Of a DNA stretch of 64,000 nt, positions 17,050 to 26,107 are shown in pieces. Source of the stretch: Fen-1254 sp963778945 (lineage in GTDB: Bacteria; Bacteroidota; Ignavibacteria; UBA10030). The number at the start of each line of letters is the position of its first letter. Position 1 is the stretch's first letter. The notes below the pieces were generated by a model that did not search any database, was not told the origin of the DNA, and was given only the letters and a program-made list of their open reading frames with translations. Made by a program: the position numbers and the translations under genes. The stretch is taken from positions 62,001 to 126,000 of the forward strand of contig CAVZWL010000020.1 in assembly GCA_963778945.1 (NCBI GenBank), written 5' to 3'.

Positions 17050-19140
17050 ATGGCTGAAGCGAACAATGCCGGAGAAAAAAAGAAGTTTCTCTCATACGTG
17101 CCGGCAAACACGAATATGAAAGAATTTACGATCCGTGCATTGCTGATCGGTCTTGTGATGTGTGTTGTTCTCGGCGCTGCGAATGCATATCTCGGGCTGA
17201 AGGCTGGAATGACCATCGCTGCGACGTATCCCGCCGCTGTAATCGGAATGGCGCTTCTTAAAATTATGCGCGGTTCGATTCTGGAAGAAAATTTTGCACG
17301 AACGGTCGGCTCTATAGGCGAATCGGTAGCGGCCGGGGCTATCTTCACTATTCCTGCTTTTGTGATTTTACATATCTGGAATTTTACGTCGGAAAACATG
17401 CTTACGGAATATTGTACTGCAGCTGCTCTGATGGTCCTCGGAGGAATTCTCGGTATTATGTTCGTAACAATATTACGCCGTGTCATGGTGGAGGACGAAT
17501 CGCTGCCGTTCCCTGAATCCGTTGCCGCAGCGGAAATTCATAAAGCGGGACAGCGCGGGGCGGAAGCCGCTATTCAATTGTTCAAAGCAATGGCTGTCGG
17601 CGCGTTTGTTAAACTCCTGGACGGTTTGGGCATATTCCATTCTTCAAACGATTTTCCGGTTATGGTCGGACGAATCAAAGAATCGTTCGTTAAGCTGGGT
17701 TTGAAACCCGATTCGGAAAAAATACTTGGGGGCGGTATTACGACGATATCTGCGCCGGCCGCCACTCCTGCCTATATCGGCGTCGGTTATATCATCGGGC
17801 CTGAACTGGGAGCATTGAATTTCGCGGGCGGTGTGCTGGCCTGGGGGCTCTTTGTTCCCCTGCTTGTTTTTTTTCTTGGTCCGCAGCTTATCGATAAATA
17901 TACGGCAGCTTCCGGCGGAGATACGATTGCGGCCTGGGGAGCATTGACCGGCCACCTCTACCGTTATATAGTTCGTCCTATTGCAGTCGGAGGTATGCTC
18001 GTTGGAGCATGTTACACCCTGTGGAAAATGCGAAAGAATTTGATCCTCGGCATCAAGCGGGGCATTGCGGATGTTCGAAAATCTGCCGCTGCAAAAAGCG
18101 CCACAGAACGGACGCAAAAGGATTTGCCATTTACTTCCGTACTGCTCGGTATCACAGTCGTCTTTGCCTTGATGATCGGATTGTATTTCTATTTCACGAA
18201 CATGATTCTCGGCGCCGTTCTGGCGGCCGTCGTCATGCTCATCGCCGGATTTTTCTTCGCCGCGGTTTCCGGGAATCTTGTGGGAATGATAGGTTCATCG
18301 AATAATCCGATTTCCGGATTGACGCTTGCCACCACCGTTGTTGCAGCATTGACAATGGTTCTTATCGGAGTTAAGGGGCTCCAGGGTGTCGCGGCGGTTC
18401 TCGGTGTTGCTGCGGTGGTTTGTGTTTCATCTGCAGTCGCAGGCGAGATGCTTCAGGACTTGAAAGTCGGACATATCCTCGGCGGCACGCCGTCAAAAAT
18501 GCAGATCGGAGATATTATCGGCGTCATTCTGGCAGGTCTCGTTATGTTTTTCCCGCTGTACGTTCTGCACAATTCCGATCTTGCCAGTCATCCTGCAACA
18601 GGCGGCTTCGGCGGGCCGAGACTTCCTGCTCCGCAGGCAGGTTTGATGGCGGCTCTCTCGCAGGGAATCGTCGGCGGCGAGATGGCTTGGCCTCTTGTCA
18701 TCGTCGGTATTGCACTCGGAATCTCGCTTATTATGATTAAAGTCAAGAGCCCGATGTTGTTTTCCGTCGGAATGTATCTTCCGCTGGAAACGACGTTCGC
18801 TATTTTTATAGGCGGATTGATTCGCGGCATCGTCGATAAGAGAGCGGTCAAACGCGGATACAACGATGCTCAGAAAGCGCGGGTTGAAAATGCGGGGATC
18901 CTGACAGCATCCGGTCTTATTGCGGGTGAAGCGCTTATGGGACTCTTTATTGCTACGGTAGTCTTTGTACGCGACCGCGTCAGCGGGATTCCGGAATTCT
19001 GGAGCGTCGAACTTTTTGAATCGATAGCATCCTGGCTTGCGATTCCGGTCTTTATTGTGCTGGCGGCCTATCTTATTTATAACCCGCTGTCAAAGGCGGG
19101 AAAACCGGATGAACCGGCTCCGCCGACGGCTATTATGTAA
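17050..19140 (+). CDS. OPT-family oligopeptide transporter
   Basis: This 696-residue inner-membrane carrier has about 15 hydrophobic helices and belongs to the bacterial branch of the OPT superfamily (putative oligopeptide transporters). Signatures include YLGLKAGMTIAATYPAAVIG near residue 46, NFARTVGSIGESVAAGAIFT near 80, LPFPESVAAAEIHKAGQRG near 150 and ISGLTLATTVV around 420. The substrate is inferred only from the family; some members carry metal chelates instead. It has a good ribosome site (AAGGAGAAG) and follows proline dehydrogenase by 18 bases. The dipeptidase gene downstream, beyond a strong hairpin (19147-19179), fits a peptide-use cluster. Confidence 0.9.
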   Translation: MAEANNAGEKKKFLSYVPANTNMKEFTIRALLIGLVMCVVLGAANAYLGLKAGMTIAATYPAAVIGMALLKIMRGSILEENFARTVGSIGESVAAGAIFTIPAFVILHIWNFTSENMLTEYCTAAALMVLGGILGIMFVTILRRVMVEDESLPFPESVAAAEIHKAGQRGAEAAIQLFKAMAVGAFVKLLDGLGIFHSSNDFPVMVGRIKESFVKLGLKPDSEKILGGGITTISAPAATPAYIGVGYIIGPELGALNFAGGVLAWGLFVPLLVFFLGPQLIDKYTAASGGDTIAAWGALTGHLYRYIVRPIAVGGMLVGACYTLWKMRKNLILGIKRGIADVRKSAAAKSATERTQKDLPFTSVLLGITVVFALMIGLYFYFTNMILGAVLAAVVMLIAGFFFAAVSGNLVGMIGSSNNPISGLTLATTVVAALTMVLIGVKGLQGVAAVLGVAAVVCVSSAVAGEMLQDLKVGHILGGTPSKMQIGDIIGVILAGLVMFFPLYVLHNSDLASHPATGGFGGPRLPAPQAGLMAALSQGIVGGEMAWPLVIVGIALGISLIMIKVKSPMLFSVGMYLPLETTFAIFIGGLIRGIVDKRAVKRGYNDAQKARVENAGILTASGLIAGEALMGLFIATVVFVRDRVSGIPEFWSVELFESIASWLAIPVFIVLAAYLIYNPLSKAGKPDEPAPPTAIM

Positions 19141-19146
19141 ATGTCT

Positions 19147-19179
19147 AACTTTGTCAAGGTTTGGAACCTTGACAAAGTT
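19147..19179. repeat. Perfect 15-bp inverted repeat, three-base loop
   Basis: AACTTTGTCAAGGTT (19147-19161) and AACCTTGACAAAGTT (19165-19179) are perfect reverse complements around TGG. It lies 6 bases after the OPT stop and could act as a terminator or transcript stabiliser in both directions. Its AAGGTT/AACCTT core resembles the dispersed hairpins at 27193, 48240 and 61652. Confidence 0.8.
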
Positions 19180-19221
19180 GAATGTTAAAAATAATTGGAC
19201 TCATCAAACACGAGGTGAAGT

Positions 19222-20676
19222 ATGGTAGATTTGACCGGATTAAAACCGGAATTAGTGTGGAAGTATTTTGCAGAGATCAGCAAAATTCCGCGCTGTTCAA
19301 AAAATGAGAAAAAAATATCGGACTATGTTCTCGAGACGGCAAAAAAAACCGGACTCGAAGCAAAGCGCGATAAGGTTCTCAATGTGGTCGTAAAAAAACC
19401 TGCGACAAAGGGGTATGAGCAGATGCCTTCGGTTTGCCTGCAGGGACATCTCGATATGGTAGGCGAAAAAAACACGGATACTGTCCACGATTTCAATAAG
19501 GATCCGATCGAGCTGGTACGGAAGGATAATATTATAACGGCAAAAGGAACGACGCTCGGGGCCGATAACGGGATAGCCGTTGCAACGAATCTGGCCGTCA
19601 TGGAAGACCGGTCGCTTGAACACGGACCTCTGGAATTACTTTTCACCATCGATGAAGAAACAGGACTCACCGGCGCCAATAATTTACAGCCCGGCTTTGT
19701 AGAGAGTAAAATTTTACTCAATCTCGATTCGGAAGAAGAAGGGCATATCTATGTCGGCTGCTCCGGCGGGCGAACGACATCCGCTTCCTGGAAAGCAGCA
19801 TACGATATCCTTCCCCCAAATTATGCGCCGGTGCGCGTAAAAATAAGAGGGCTCAAAGGCGGGCATTCGGGATTGGAAATAGATAAAGGAAGAGGAAACG
19901 CCTTAAAAATATTGAGCCGCATTCTTCTTGCACTCGATCCGCTCGGTGTGCGTATTGCGTCAATCGACGGCGGCAATAAGAGCAACGCGATACCGCGCGA
20001 AGCATCGGCTCAAATTTGCGTGCCGATAAAAAGAATGAATGAAGCCGATGCAGCTGCGTCGCAACACTTATCGATTATTCGCGAAGAAATCAGCAATGTC
20101 GATCCCGATCTGAACGTCGTCCTTGAAGAAGTAAGAGCAAAAGTAAAAGGCAAAGTATTTAAGAAATCGCTGCAGAAGAAAGTCCTGCAAACCCTTTCCG
20201 CGCTGCCGCACGGTGTTATTAAAATGAGCGCCGATATACCCGGACTCGTTGAAACGTCGACGAATCTTGCGATTATCAAAACATCTGCGGCAAAGATAGA
20301 AATTATTACCAGTCAGCGAAGTTCTGTCGCTTCGGAAATCGATGAAATTGTCCGAACGAATGCGTCAATTTTCGAACTGGCTGATGCGGAAGTCGAACTT
20401 GCCGAGGGATATCCAGGATGGAAACCTAATCTCGATTCACCCGTTCTGAAAGTCGCACGGGAAACATATCATTCGCTCTACGGAAAAGCTCCGGAGGTTA
20501 AGGCAATCCATGCGGGACTTGAATGCGGCATCATCGGGGAAAAATATCCGGGAATCGATATGATCTCGTTCGGGCCGACGCTGGAGGGAGTGCATTCTCC
20601 CGATGAGAAAATTTATATCGATACGGTGGAAAAGTTTTGGAATTTCCTCCTTGCAATTTTGAAAAATGTAAAATAA
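19222..20676 (+). CDS. pepD: Aminoacyl-histidine dipeptidase (M20 metallopeptidase)
   Basis: This 484-residue di-zinc peptidase, PepD/carnosinase type, cleaves Xaa-His and other dipeptides in the cytoplasm. Metal-ligand motifs are in order: LQGHLDMVGEKN, TTLGADNGIAVA (bridging Asp), TIDEETGLTGA (catalytic and ligand Glu), NLDSEEEGHIYVG, and a C-terminal His in LEGVHSPDEKIY. The central lid domain runs from about residue 200 to 380 (GLKGGHSGLEIDKGRGNALK). Length matches E. coli PepD. The start has GAGGTGAAGT upstream. Position after the OPT transporter supports peptide catabolism. Confidence 0.93.
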   Translation: MVDLTGLKPELVWKYFAEISKIPRCSKNEKKISDYVLETAKKTGLEAKRDKVLNVVVKKPATKGYEQMPSVCLQGHLDMVGEKNTDTVHDFNKDPIELVRKDNIITAKGTTLGADNGIAVATNLAVMEDRSLEHGPLELLFTIDEETGLTGANNLQPGFVESKILLNLDSEEEGHIYVGCSGGRTTSASWKAAYDILPPNYAPVRVKIRGLKGGHSGLEIDKGRGNALKILSRILLALDPLGVRIASIDGGNKSNAIPREASAQICVPIKRMNEADAAASQHLSIIREEISNVDPDLNVVLEEVRAKVKGKVFKKSLQKKVLQTLSALPHGVIKMSADIPGLVETSTNLAIIKTSAAKIEIITSQRSSVASEIDEIVRTNASIFELADAEVELAEGYPGWKPNLDSPVLKVARETYHSLYGKAPEVKAIHAGLECGIIGEKYPGIDMISFGPTLEGVHSPDEKIYIDTVEKFWNFLLAILKNVK

Positions 20677-20732
20677 ACGGAAGAAGGTGCTTTTGCGCCG
20701 CTCCTTTTTTCCGGAGAACGAAACGGAGCAAT

Positions 20733-22091
20733 ATGACGATTGACACGGAAACTTCCCAGGGCTCGTTTCATCCCGAAGGATTATTCAATCCTTCGGGATG
20801 GATCTATCGCTACAGTATTTTGTTTGTAGTCAGCTTGCTGACATTCGGAAGTTATTTCGCTTATGACAGCATCGGTGCGATAGCTCCGATTCTTACGCAA
20901 GCGCTCGGCATCGACAGGGAAACAATCGGTCAAACCTATACGCTGTACAGCGTGGCAGCAATCCTTTCTGTTTTTATCGGAGGCCTGCTCATCGACAAAA
21001 TCGGCACACGCCGTGCAAGCATGCTTTTTTCACTGCTCGTCACAATCGGTGCCGCCATCGTTGCGCTGGCCCCGAGCGTATGGATTCTCTTTCTGGGGAG
21101 GTTTATTTTCGGATGGGGATCGGAATCTCTTGTTGTTGCACAAAGCGCTATTTTTACACGATGGTTTAAAGGAAAGGAACTGGCGTTTGCTTTCGGTGTC
21201 GGCTTGACGATCAGCCGTCTCGGAACGCTCTTCAGCTTTAACACGGAAGCATTGATCTCGGAATATTTCGGTACATACCAGTCGGCGCTGTGGGCGGCTG
21301 TCCTCTTCTGCGTCCTATCGCTCTTTGCGAATATGCTGTATGTCATGATGGATAAACGAGGCCAGCGTATCTTGAATCTGCATGAAGAGGGAGGCGGGGA
21401 TAAAATTGTATTTGCGGATATTAAAAAATTCAGAGCATCCTACTGGTACGTTACACTTCTCTGTCTCACATTTTATTCAGCCATCTTCCCTTTTACAGCT
21501 CTTTCGACGGACTTTTTCCATTCCAAATGGGGACTGCCTCTCACAGCAGGGTCTGAAGGCGGTTTTTTAACTCAGGTTTTTTATAATGTCATTCATATGT
21601 TCAGCACTGCAGGCGGCACGACGACGATTATTATTTTTGCATCGATGGTTTTGGCTCCGTTCTTCGGTCAATGGGTCGACAAATTCGGCAGACGCGCATC
21701 GGTGATGGTCCTCGGATCGCTTTTTATGGTTCCGGCATTTCTTACAATGGCTTTTACGATGATTGCTCCTGCAATTCCGATGATTATTCTTGGCGCAGCA
21801 TTCGTTATGGTGCCGGCGGCAATGTGGCCTTCGATTCCGCTGATTGTTGAGAAAAATCGAGTCGGCACGGCATTCGGATTGACTACAACGATTCAAAATT
21901 TCGGTCTTGCGCTGTTTCCATGGCTCAACGGTATGCTGCGGGATACTACTCAAGCATACACGGCGAGCATGGTGATGTTTTCGGGCTTGGGTGTTCTTGG
22001 GTTAGTTTTCTCGTTTTTGCTGCTGCGTGCCGACGGCCGTGAAGGGAAAAAATTGGAATCGATCGATCATACGCCTGTATCCGGTTCATAG
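20733..22091 (+). CDS. Major facilitator superfamily transporter
   Basis: A 452-residue secondary transporter with 12 predicted helices in two six-helix halves. The start at 20733 follows CGGAGCAAT; a frame opening at 20637 overlaps pepD and is unlikely. The MFS loop motif between helices 2 and 3 is visible as GGLLIDKIGTRRASMLF, and its repeat in the second half as GQWVDKFGRRASVMVLGS. A large cytoplasmic loop around HEEGGGDKIVFADIKKFRAS separates the halves. The substrate is not evident; nitrate/oxalate-formate type and sugar-phosphate type carriers share this layout. Confidence 0.85.
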   Translation: MTIDTETSQGSFHPEGLFNPSGWIYRYSILFVVSLLTFGSYFAYDSIGAIAPILTQALGIDRETIGQTYTLYSVAAILSVFIGGLLIDKIGTRRASMLFSLLVTIGAAIVALAPSVWILFLGRFIFGWGSESLVVAQSAIFTRWFKGKELAFAFGVGLTISRLGTLFSFNTEALISEYFGTYQSALWAAVLFCVLSLFANMLYVMMDKRGQRILNLHEEGGGDKIVFADIKKFRASYWYVTLLCLTFYSAIFPFTALSTDFFHSKWGLPLTAGSEGGFLTQVFYNVIHMFSTAGGTTTIIIFASMVLAPFFGQWVDKFGRRASVMVLGSLFMVPAFLTMAFTMIAPAIPMIILGAAFVMVPAAMWPSIPLIVEKNRVGTAFGLTTTIQNFGLALFPWLNGMLRDTTQAYTASMVMFSGLGVLGLVFSFLLLRADGREGKKLESIDHTPVSGS

Positions 22092-22126
22092 AGATAATTA
22101 TTGAGAAACGAAAAAGGAGAATATAT

Positions 22127-22627
22127 ATGGCAGCTACAAAAGACAATTTGAAAGAAGCATTTGCAGGCGAAAGCCAGGCCAATCAAAAATACCGCGCCTT
22201 CGGCGAGGCAGCTCTCAAAGAAGGTTTGCCGAATATTGCGCACTTGTTCCGTACAACAGCGGAGGCAGAACGGATACATGCAGCGGGGCATCTGGGCGCC
22301 CTCGAGGGAATAAAATCGACGGTGGAGAATCTTCAGGCCGCAATCGACGGCGAAACCTACGAGTTTACGACTATGTATCCGCCGATGCTGCAGCAGGCAG
22401 AATCGGAAGATCATAAGGCGAAACGCATGTTCAAATACGCAGTTCAGGCGGAAGCAATTCATGCAAAGCTCTACCGGCTTGCTCTGGACGCTGCAAAGCG
22501 GGGAGAAGATCTTGCCGTTACGAAAATTTTCCTCTGTCCGGTTTGCGGGCATATCGAGTTTAACGATGCTCCGGAAAAATGTCCTATCTGCGGAGCGAAG
22601 AAAGAGAAGTTCGTAACAATTGCATAG
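22127..22627 (+). CDS. Rubrerythrin
   Basis: This 166-residue peroxide-reducing di-iron protein protects anaerobic or microaerophilic cells. The N-terminal ferritin-like four-helix bundle carries the ligand motifs EAFAGESQANQKY, TTAEAERIHAAGH and AVQAEAIHAKLY. The C-terminal rubredoxin domain has CPVCG and CPICG for the single iron. Order and length are those of classical rubrerythrin. It has a strong ribosome site (AAAAGGAGAATATAT) and a perfect 15-pair terminator downstream (22644-22687), so it is probably a single-gene unit or the end of the MFS transcript. Confidence 0.95.
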   Translation: MAATKDNLKEAFAGESQANQKYRAFGEAALKEGLPNIAHLFRTTAEAERIHAAGHLGALEGIKSTVENLQAAIDGETYEFTTMYPPMLQQAESEDHKAKRMFKYAVQAEAIHAKLYRLALDAAKRGEDLAVTKIFLCPVCGHIEFNDAPEKCPICGAKKEKFVTIA

Positions 22628-22643
22628 GTAAAGAGCATACAAA

Positions 22644-22687
22644 ACAGAAAAGCCGCGGTGAAACGTCGATCCGCGGCTTTTCTGTTC
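22644..22687. terminator. Strong hairpin terminator after rubrerythrin
   Basis: ACAGAAAAGCCGCGG (22644-22658) and CCGCGGCTTTTCTGT (22671-22685) pair over 15 bases with a 12-base loop. The right arm supplies a T-run, and the A-run in the left arm gives one on the other strand, so it could stop transcription both ways. Confidence 0.85.
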
Positions 22688-22775
22688 TATCGGTTTTCTC
22701 ATCTTGATTTTCTTTTTTTCTTCATCGGAAAATCGTATCTTTCCATTGAATCAGCCTTCGAAACTTGGAGAAAAT

Positions 22776-23264
22776 ATGAAAAAATTAATGTGGACAGCCC
22801 TGTTCGTCATCATACCGGTAGCGTTGAACGCGCAGGTAAGCTGGAGCGGATTGTCGAATGCGGATAATTTTGGAAAATCGGTTTATGGACTCGGTCTTTC
22901 TGCCGGCTGGGCATCCGGTGTCGGCATAAGTTTCCGCGATCATCTGCCGACCAAAGCATCGCTGGAAGCCATCTTCGGTATTATCAAAACCGATAAACTT
23001 CTTATGAGCATCGGAGGGGAGTTCCAATACGACCTTGTGCGCGGGCCAAAATCCAGATTCTTCGGCGTTTCTGCGTTATCTTATCAATATTCGGGATCCG
23101 GCAGCAATGAGATAAACGGTCCGTTTCGATTTGGAGTCGGTGCAGGTGGAGAATTCCAGATTCAGAATTCTTTCTCCGTTACTGCTGAAGGGTTATTCAC
23201 TTTCTTCTCCGACGGCAGGGTTATTCCCTTACCGCAGCTTGCCATGCATTATTATTTTAATTAA
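22776..23264 (+). CDS. Small outer-membrane beta-barrel-like protein
   Basis: A 162-residue exported protein without a named family that I recognise. The start at 22776 follows TTGGAGAAAAT and gives a clear signal peptide (KKLMWTALFVIIPVALNAQ, cleaved before VSW). The mature part alternates hydrophobic and polar residues in strands such as VYGLGLSAGWASGVGISF, SRFFGVSALSYQYSG and FRFGVGAGGEFQI, and ends in aromatic MHYYFN. That terminal phenylalanine/tyrosine pattern is typical of outer-membrane barrels of about eight strands. Upstream, CGTATCTTTCC near 22735 resembles a -7 box. Confidence 0.7.
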   Translation: MKKLMWTALFVIIPVALNAQVSWSGLSNADNFGKSVYGLGLSAGWASGVGISFRDHLPTKASLEAIFGIIKTDKLLMSIGGEFQYDLVRGPKSRFFGVSALSYQYSGSGSNEINGPFRFGVGAGGEFQIQNSFSVTAEGLFTFFSDGRVIPLPQLAMHYYFN

Positions 23265-23305
23265 TTGTATGTACTCAGCATGTTCTTCACGTTCAAGATT
23301 TTCCC

Positions 23306-23360
23306 TGTAGCCGCGGGCGGTGACCGCGGACGGTTCCCGACGTCAACGCCGTCGGCTACA
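23306..23360. repeat. GC-rich palindromic element (REP-like)
   Basis: TGTAGCCG (23306-23313) and CGGCTACA (23353-23360) are inverted ends around a GC-rich core with further self-complementarity (CCGCGGGCGGTGACCGCGG). It is 29 bases before the arfB start. The form is that of dispersed intergenic palindromes, but I see only this copy in the window. Confidence 0.5.
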
Positions 23361-23388
23361 AAAAAACGGTACATTTAAATACGCATTA

Positions 23389-23829
23389 ATGAATGGATCA
23401 TTCATCGATATTACGCCGCTGCTGCGAATCCCCGTTTCAGAAATAAAATTTCGTTTATCACGCAGCAGCGGACCGGGAGGACAGAACGTCAATAAGTTGG
23501 AAACTCGTGTAGAATTGCGTTTCGATGTCCTTCATGCAAAATCGCTGGACGACCGGAATCGATCCAAAATATTTCAAAAACTTGGTTTTATGATTTCAGC
23601 CGAAGGAATTCTGCAAATCGCTGTGCAGGAGTCCAGAAGCCAGTGGATGAATAAACAAAGGGCGCTTGAGAAGCTGACTCTCCTGCTGCGATCGGCTTTG
23701 AAAAAGGAAAAAAAACGAATTCGCACAAATCCAACCGTCTCATCGCATAAAACACGTCTCCGGGGTAAACATAAAAAGGGAGAGATAAAGCGTCTGCGTA
23801 ATCGATTCAACATCGAATCTGAGGAATAA
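23389..23829 (+). CDS. arfB: ArfB-type alternative ribosome-rescue factor (GGQ domain)
   Basis: A 146-residue protein that releases ribosomes stalled on broken mRNAs by hydrolysing peptidyl-tRNA. The catalytic loop SSGPGGQNVNKLETRVELRF is near residue 29, followed by LDDRNRSKIFQKL. The C-terminal tail is strongly basic (KKEKKRIRTNPTVSSHKTR, then a KRLRNRFN block), as needed to enter the empty mRNA channel. There is no codon-recognition domain, so it is not RF1/RF2. The start at 23389 gives the normal family length; the longer frame from 23320 would run through the palindrome. Confidence 0.92.
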   Translation: MNGSFIDITPLLRIPVSEIKFRLSRSSGPGGQNVNKLETRVELRFDVLHAKSLDDRNRSKIFQKLGFMISAEGILQIAVQESRSQWMNKQRALEKLTLLLRSALKKEKKRIRTNPTVSSHKTRLRGKHKKGEIKRLRNRFNIESEE

Positions 23830-23849
23830 AAACCTGGAGTTCGTAATTC

Positions 23850-23965
23850 ATAGTTGTTCGGTTGTTTAGTTATTCAGTTATTCAGTTGTCAGTTGTTTAG
23901 TTTTTCAGTTCTTTGGCTCTAAAATTCTAACTTCTAACTTCTGTCATTCTGTATTCTGTATTCTT
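23850..23965. repeat. Low-complexity intergenic array of short degenerate words
   Basis: The stretch is built of near-repeats such as GTTATTCAGTTATTCAGTTG and then TTCTAACTTCTAACTTCTG. Closely similar words occur inverted at 29744-29852 and again near 24770 and 36550, always between genes. No frame or hairpin is evident. Confidence 0.6.
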
Positions 23966-24039
23966 TCCTAACCAGAAACCTTCTCGACTCCAATGGTGTT
24001 ATATATTGAAAGGTTCTATCAACATTAAAAAGGTGCATA

Positions 24040-24600
24040 ATGCATATATCATTATTTCTTACGTTAGCTCTTGTCTTGGGACTTATTCCTGCGGTAGTTT
24101 CAGAAAAGAAGGAATCTCCTTCAAAATTCTACGATTTTACAATGAAGACCATAGACGGCAAAGATAAACCTTTGTCAGAGTATAAGGGTAAAGTTTTACT
24201 GGTTGTCAATGTTGCTTCGAAATGCGGGCATACACCGCAATACAAGGGATTAGAAGTGCTCTATGAAAAATACGAAAAAAAAGGATTTATGATTTTAGGT
24301 TTTCCTGCAAATAATTTTTTCCGGCAAGAACCCGGGACAGATTCGGAGATAAAGCAATTTTGTTCGACCAAATACAACGTGACGTTTGACATGTTCTCAA
24401 AGATCAGCGTAAAGGGGGACGATCAACATCCGCTCTATCGATATTTAACCGAGGAGAGTCCTTTTCCAGGTGATGTAAAATGGAACTTCCAGAAATATCT
24501 TGTGGATAGGAACGGATCGGTTGTCGCGAAATTTGATCCAAAGGTCGAACCGGAGGACACAAGTATCGTTCAGACTATCGAAAAATATTTGGGTCAGTAA
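24040..24600 (+). CDS. Glutathione peroxidase family protein, probably exported
   Basis: This 186-residue thioredoxin-fold peroxidase has the catalytic cysteine in NVASKCGHTPQYKGLEVLYE, the glutamine in FPANNFFRQEPG and the Trp-Asn pair in VKWNFQKYLVDRNG, which complete the Cys-Gln-Trp-Asn tetrad. It uses Cys rather than selenocysteine and is likely thioredoxin-dependent. The N-terminus HISLFLTLALVLGLIPAVVS looks like a signal peptide, so it probably acts in the periplasm. It stands alone between low-complexity repeat regions. Confidence 0.92.
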   Translation: MHISLFLTLALVLGLIPAVVSEKKESPSKFYDFTMKTIDGKDKPLSEYKGKVLLVVNVASKCGHTPQYKGLEVLYEKYEKKGFMILGFPANNFFRQEPGTDSEIKQFCSTKYNVTFDMFSKISVKGDDQHPLYRYLTEESPFPGDVKWNFQKYLVDRNGSVVAKFDPKVEPEDTSIVQTIEKYLGQ

Positions 24601-24734
24601 TACACAGTTTTTAGTGCTTGGTTCGTAGTTCTTAGTGCGAAGTGCATTGATATATAATGTTTCCGTATGAGTTGAACCGCGATTCACCATTTGAGGTTCA
24701 CTTTTATTGAAACTTCAGCACTAAAAACGTCAGC

Positions 24735-24815
24735 ACATTAAACTTCCATTTATCATTTACCATTCACCATCTTCTAACTTCTGTCTTCTTACTTCTGAAT
24801 TCTAACTTCTGAATT
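24735..24815. repeat. Low-complexity intergenic array
   Basis: Words such as CATTTATCATTTACCATTCACC followed by TTCTAACTTCTG and TTCTGAATTC repeat with variation. The first word is the reverse complement of the GGTGAATGGTAAATG arrays at 32545 and 61604. Confidence 0.55.
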
Positions 24816-24862
24816 CTCCTCATTGTTCCTTGTGCAAAAAAATGTTACTTTCATTTTAGTGT

Positions 24863-25699
24863 ATGCTTCGATTCTTGAGCAAATCAAAAATTCGGGAAAA
24901 ATGGAGTTTTACTTCCGATTCGCTTATTTGGCGTATTTTGTATGAAGAACCCCATTGTATTATAGGCGAGTGCAGGGATGCAGAGCGGAAGATTGCATCA
25001 TTTTTCAGTCTTGATGCTGCTTCAGGATCCGCCTATTGGCATGCAAAGCAATTCGCGGAACCATGGTGGATTGGCATCGAAGGTGTTGAAAATGGTCTTG
25101 TGTTCTTTCACGGTTATGCAAAACCGGATATGCCGGAACATAAAGGAATAGAGGCATGCAGCATCGTAAGCGGGCGCACCCTCTGGTCGAATCCGAACTT
25201 CGTTTTTTGGTTTTCGTGCGGCGACAAAATTTGTGCTTATAGAGACTTTTTTGAAAAACGCGTCTCGTATCTTCTCAATGCGCAGAGCGGTGAAATCCTG
25301 GAAGAAGATATCGATGCACGAGCGCTTCGACATCTCAAAGAAGAAAGCGATGTTCAGCCGGGAGCGCAATTTCCGGAACCGCTTGAGGGATCCGTTGATA
25401 TAAAGCAGGTATCGGATTTGCTCGGAAAGAAATGGAACAATATACTCCCTGAGACTATCGAATTTTTAGAGAATACAGAGTATTGGATCATAGGTTTTTA
25501 TATTCGGGAGGAAGGGCGCAATTGGGTTTCTCCGCACTTAGGAATCGTAGAAAAAAAAACAGGAGATATTGCCTATTCGATAAAACTGGGAGAGCATTAT
25601 CCTGTACCGGTTCCCGGCCTCTTCTTTAAGGTGCGGGAGAATATTTATTACATTGAAAGTCAACATTCCTTGCACGCTGTTGAATTATGGAAATCTTAA
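24863..25699 (+). CDS. DUF4905-like protein of unknown function
   Basis: A 278-residue soluble protein without signal peptide or membrane helices. From memory it resembles the DUF4905 family of Bacteroidota, but I cannot confirm this. It is rich in Trp and in beta-strand patterns such as KIASFFSLDAASGSAYWHAK and GRTLWSNPNFVFWFSCGDK, reminiscent of repeated blades of a propeller. It overlaps the start of the YjbQ gene by 13 bases (25687-25699), so the two are translationally linked. Upstream, TTGTGC with TTACTTTCA near 24843 might be its promoter. Confidence 0.6.
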   Translation: MLRFLSKSKIREKWSFTSDSLIWRILYEEPHCIIGECRDAERKIASFFSLDAASGSAYWHAKQFAEPWWIGIEGVENGLVFFHGYAKPDMPEHKGIEACSIVSGRTLWSNPNFVFWFSCGDKICAYRDFFEKRVSYLLNAQSGEILEEDIDARALRHLKEESDVQPGAQFPEPLEGSVDIKQVSDLLGKKWNNILPETIEFLENTEYWIIGFYIREEGRNWVSPHLGIVEKKTGDIAYSIKLGEHYPVPVPGLFFKVRENIYYIESQHSLHAVELWKS

Positions 25700-26107
25700 C
25701 GGAACACATTCGTATTGATACAAGCGGTAATTCCGAAGTTATCGATATTACGGGTAACGTCGAAAATATTACTTCGAAACCATAAAATTAAAAATGGCCT
25801 CGTGACCATCTTTGTCTCGGGATCAACAGCATCAGTCACGACTACGGAATATGAACCTGGTTTAAAAAAGGATATTCCGGAAATGCTCGAACGTTTGGCG
25901 CCGGCAGGGAAGAGCTATTATCATAACGCTACCTGGGGGGATGGAAATGGTCATGCTCATGTTCGCGCTGCATTTCTCGGTCCATCATTGACCGTTCCTT
26001 TGAAGGAAGGGGCATTGACACTCGGTACATGGCAGCAAATTGTACTGATCGACTTTGACAACAAAGAGCGCAAGAGAAATCTCGTAGTCCAGATTATGGG
26101 AGAATGA
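25687..26107 (+). pseudogene. YjbQ/UPF0047 family protein, frameshifted near codon 31
   Basis: The family forms small beta-barrel trimers with a His-rich site and some members have weak thiamine-phosphate synthase activity; the true role is uncertain. The beginning, MEILTEHIRIDTSGNSEVID then ITGNVENITSK, is in frame 1 from 25687. The rest, KIKNGLVTIFVSGSTASVTT through YEPGL, HNATWGDGNGHAHVRAA, LGTWQQIVLIDFDN and VVQIMGE, is in frame 2. Removing one base at about 25779-25784 joins them into a normal 139-residue protein. If translated only from the second frame it would begin at 25715 and lack the authentic N-terminus. It overlaps the PhzF gene by four bases. Confidence 0.82.

Noticed and set aside
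22067..22702. 211-codon minus-strand frame over rubrerythrin
   Set aside because: Shadow of the conserved plus-strand gene; the product is Cys/Phe/Arg-rich with no domain.
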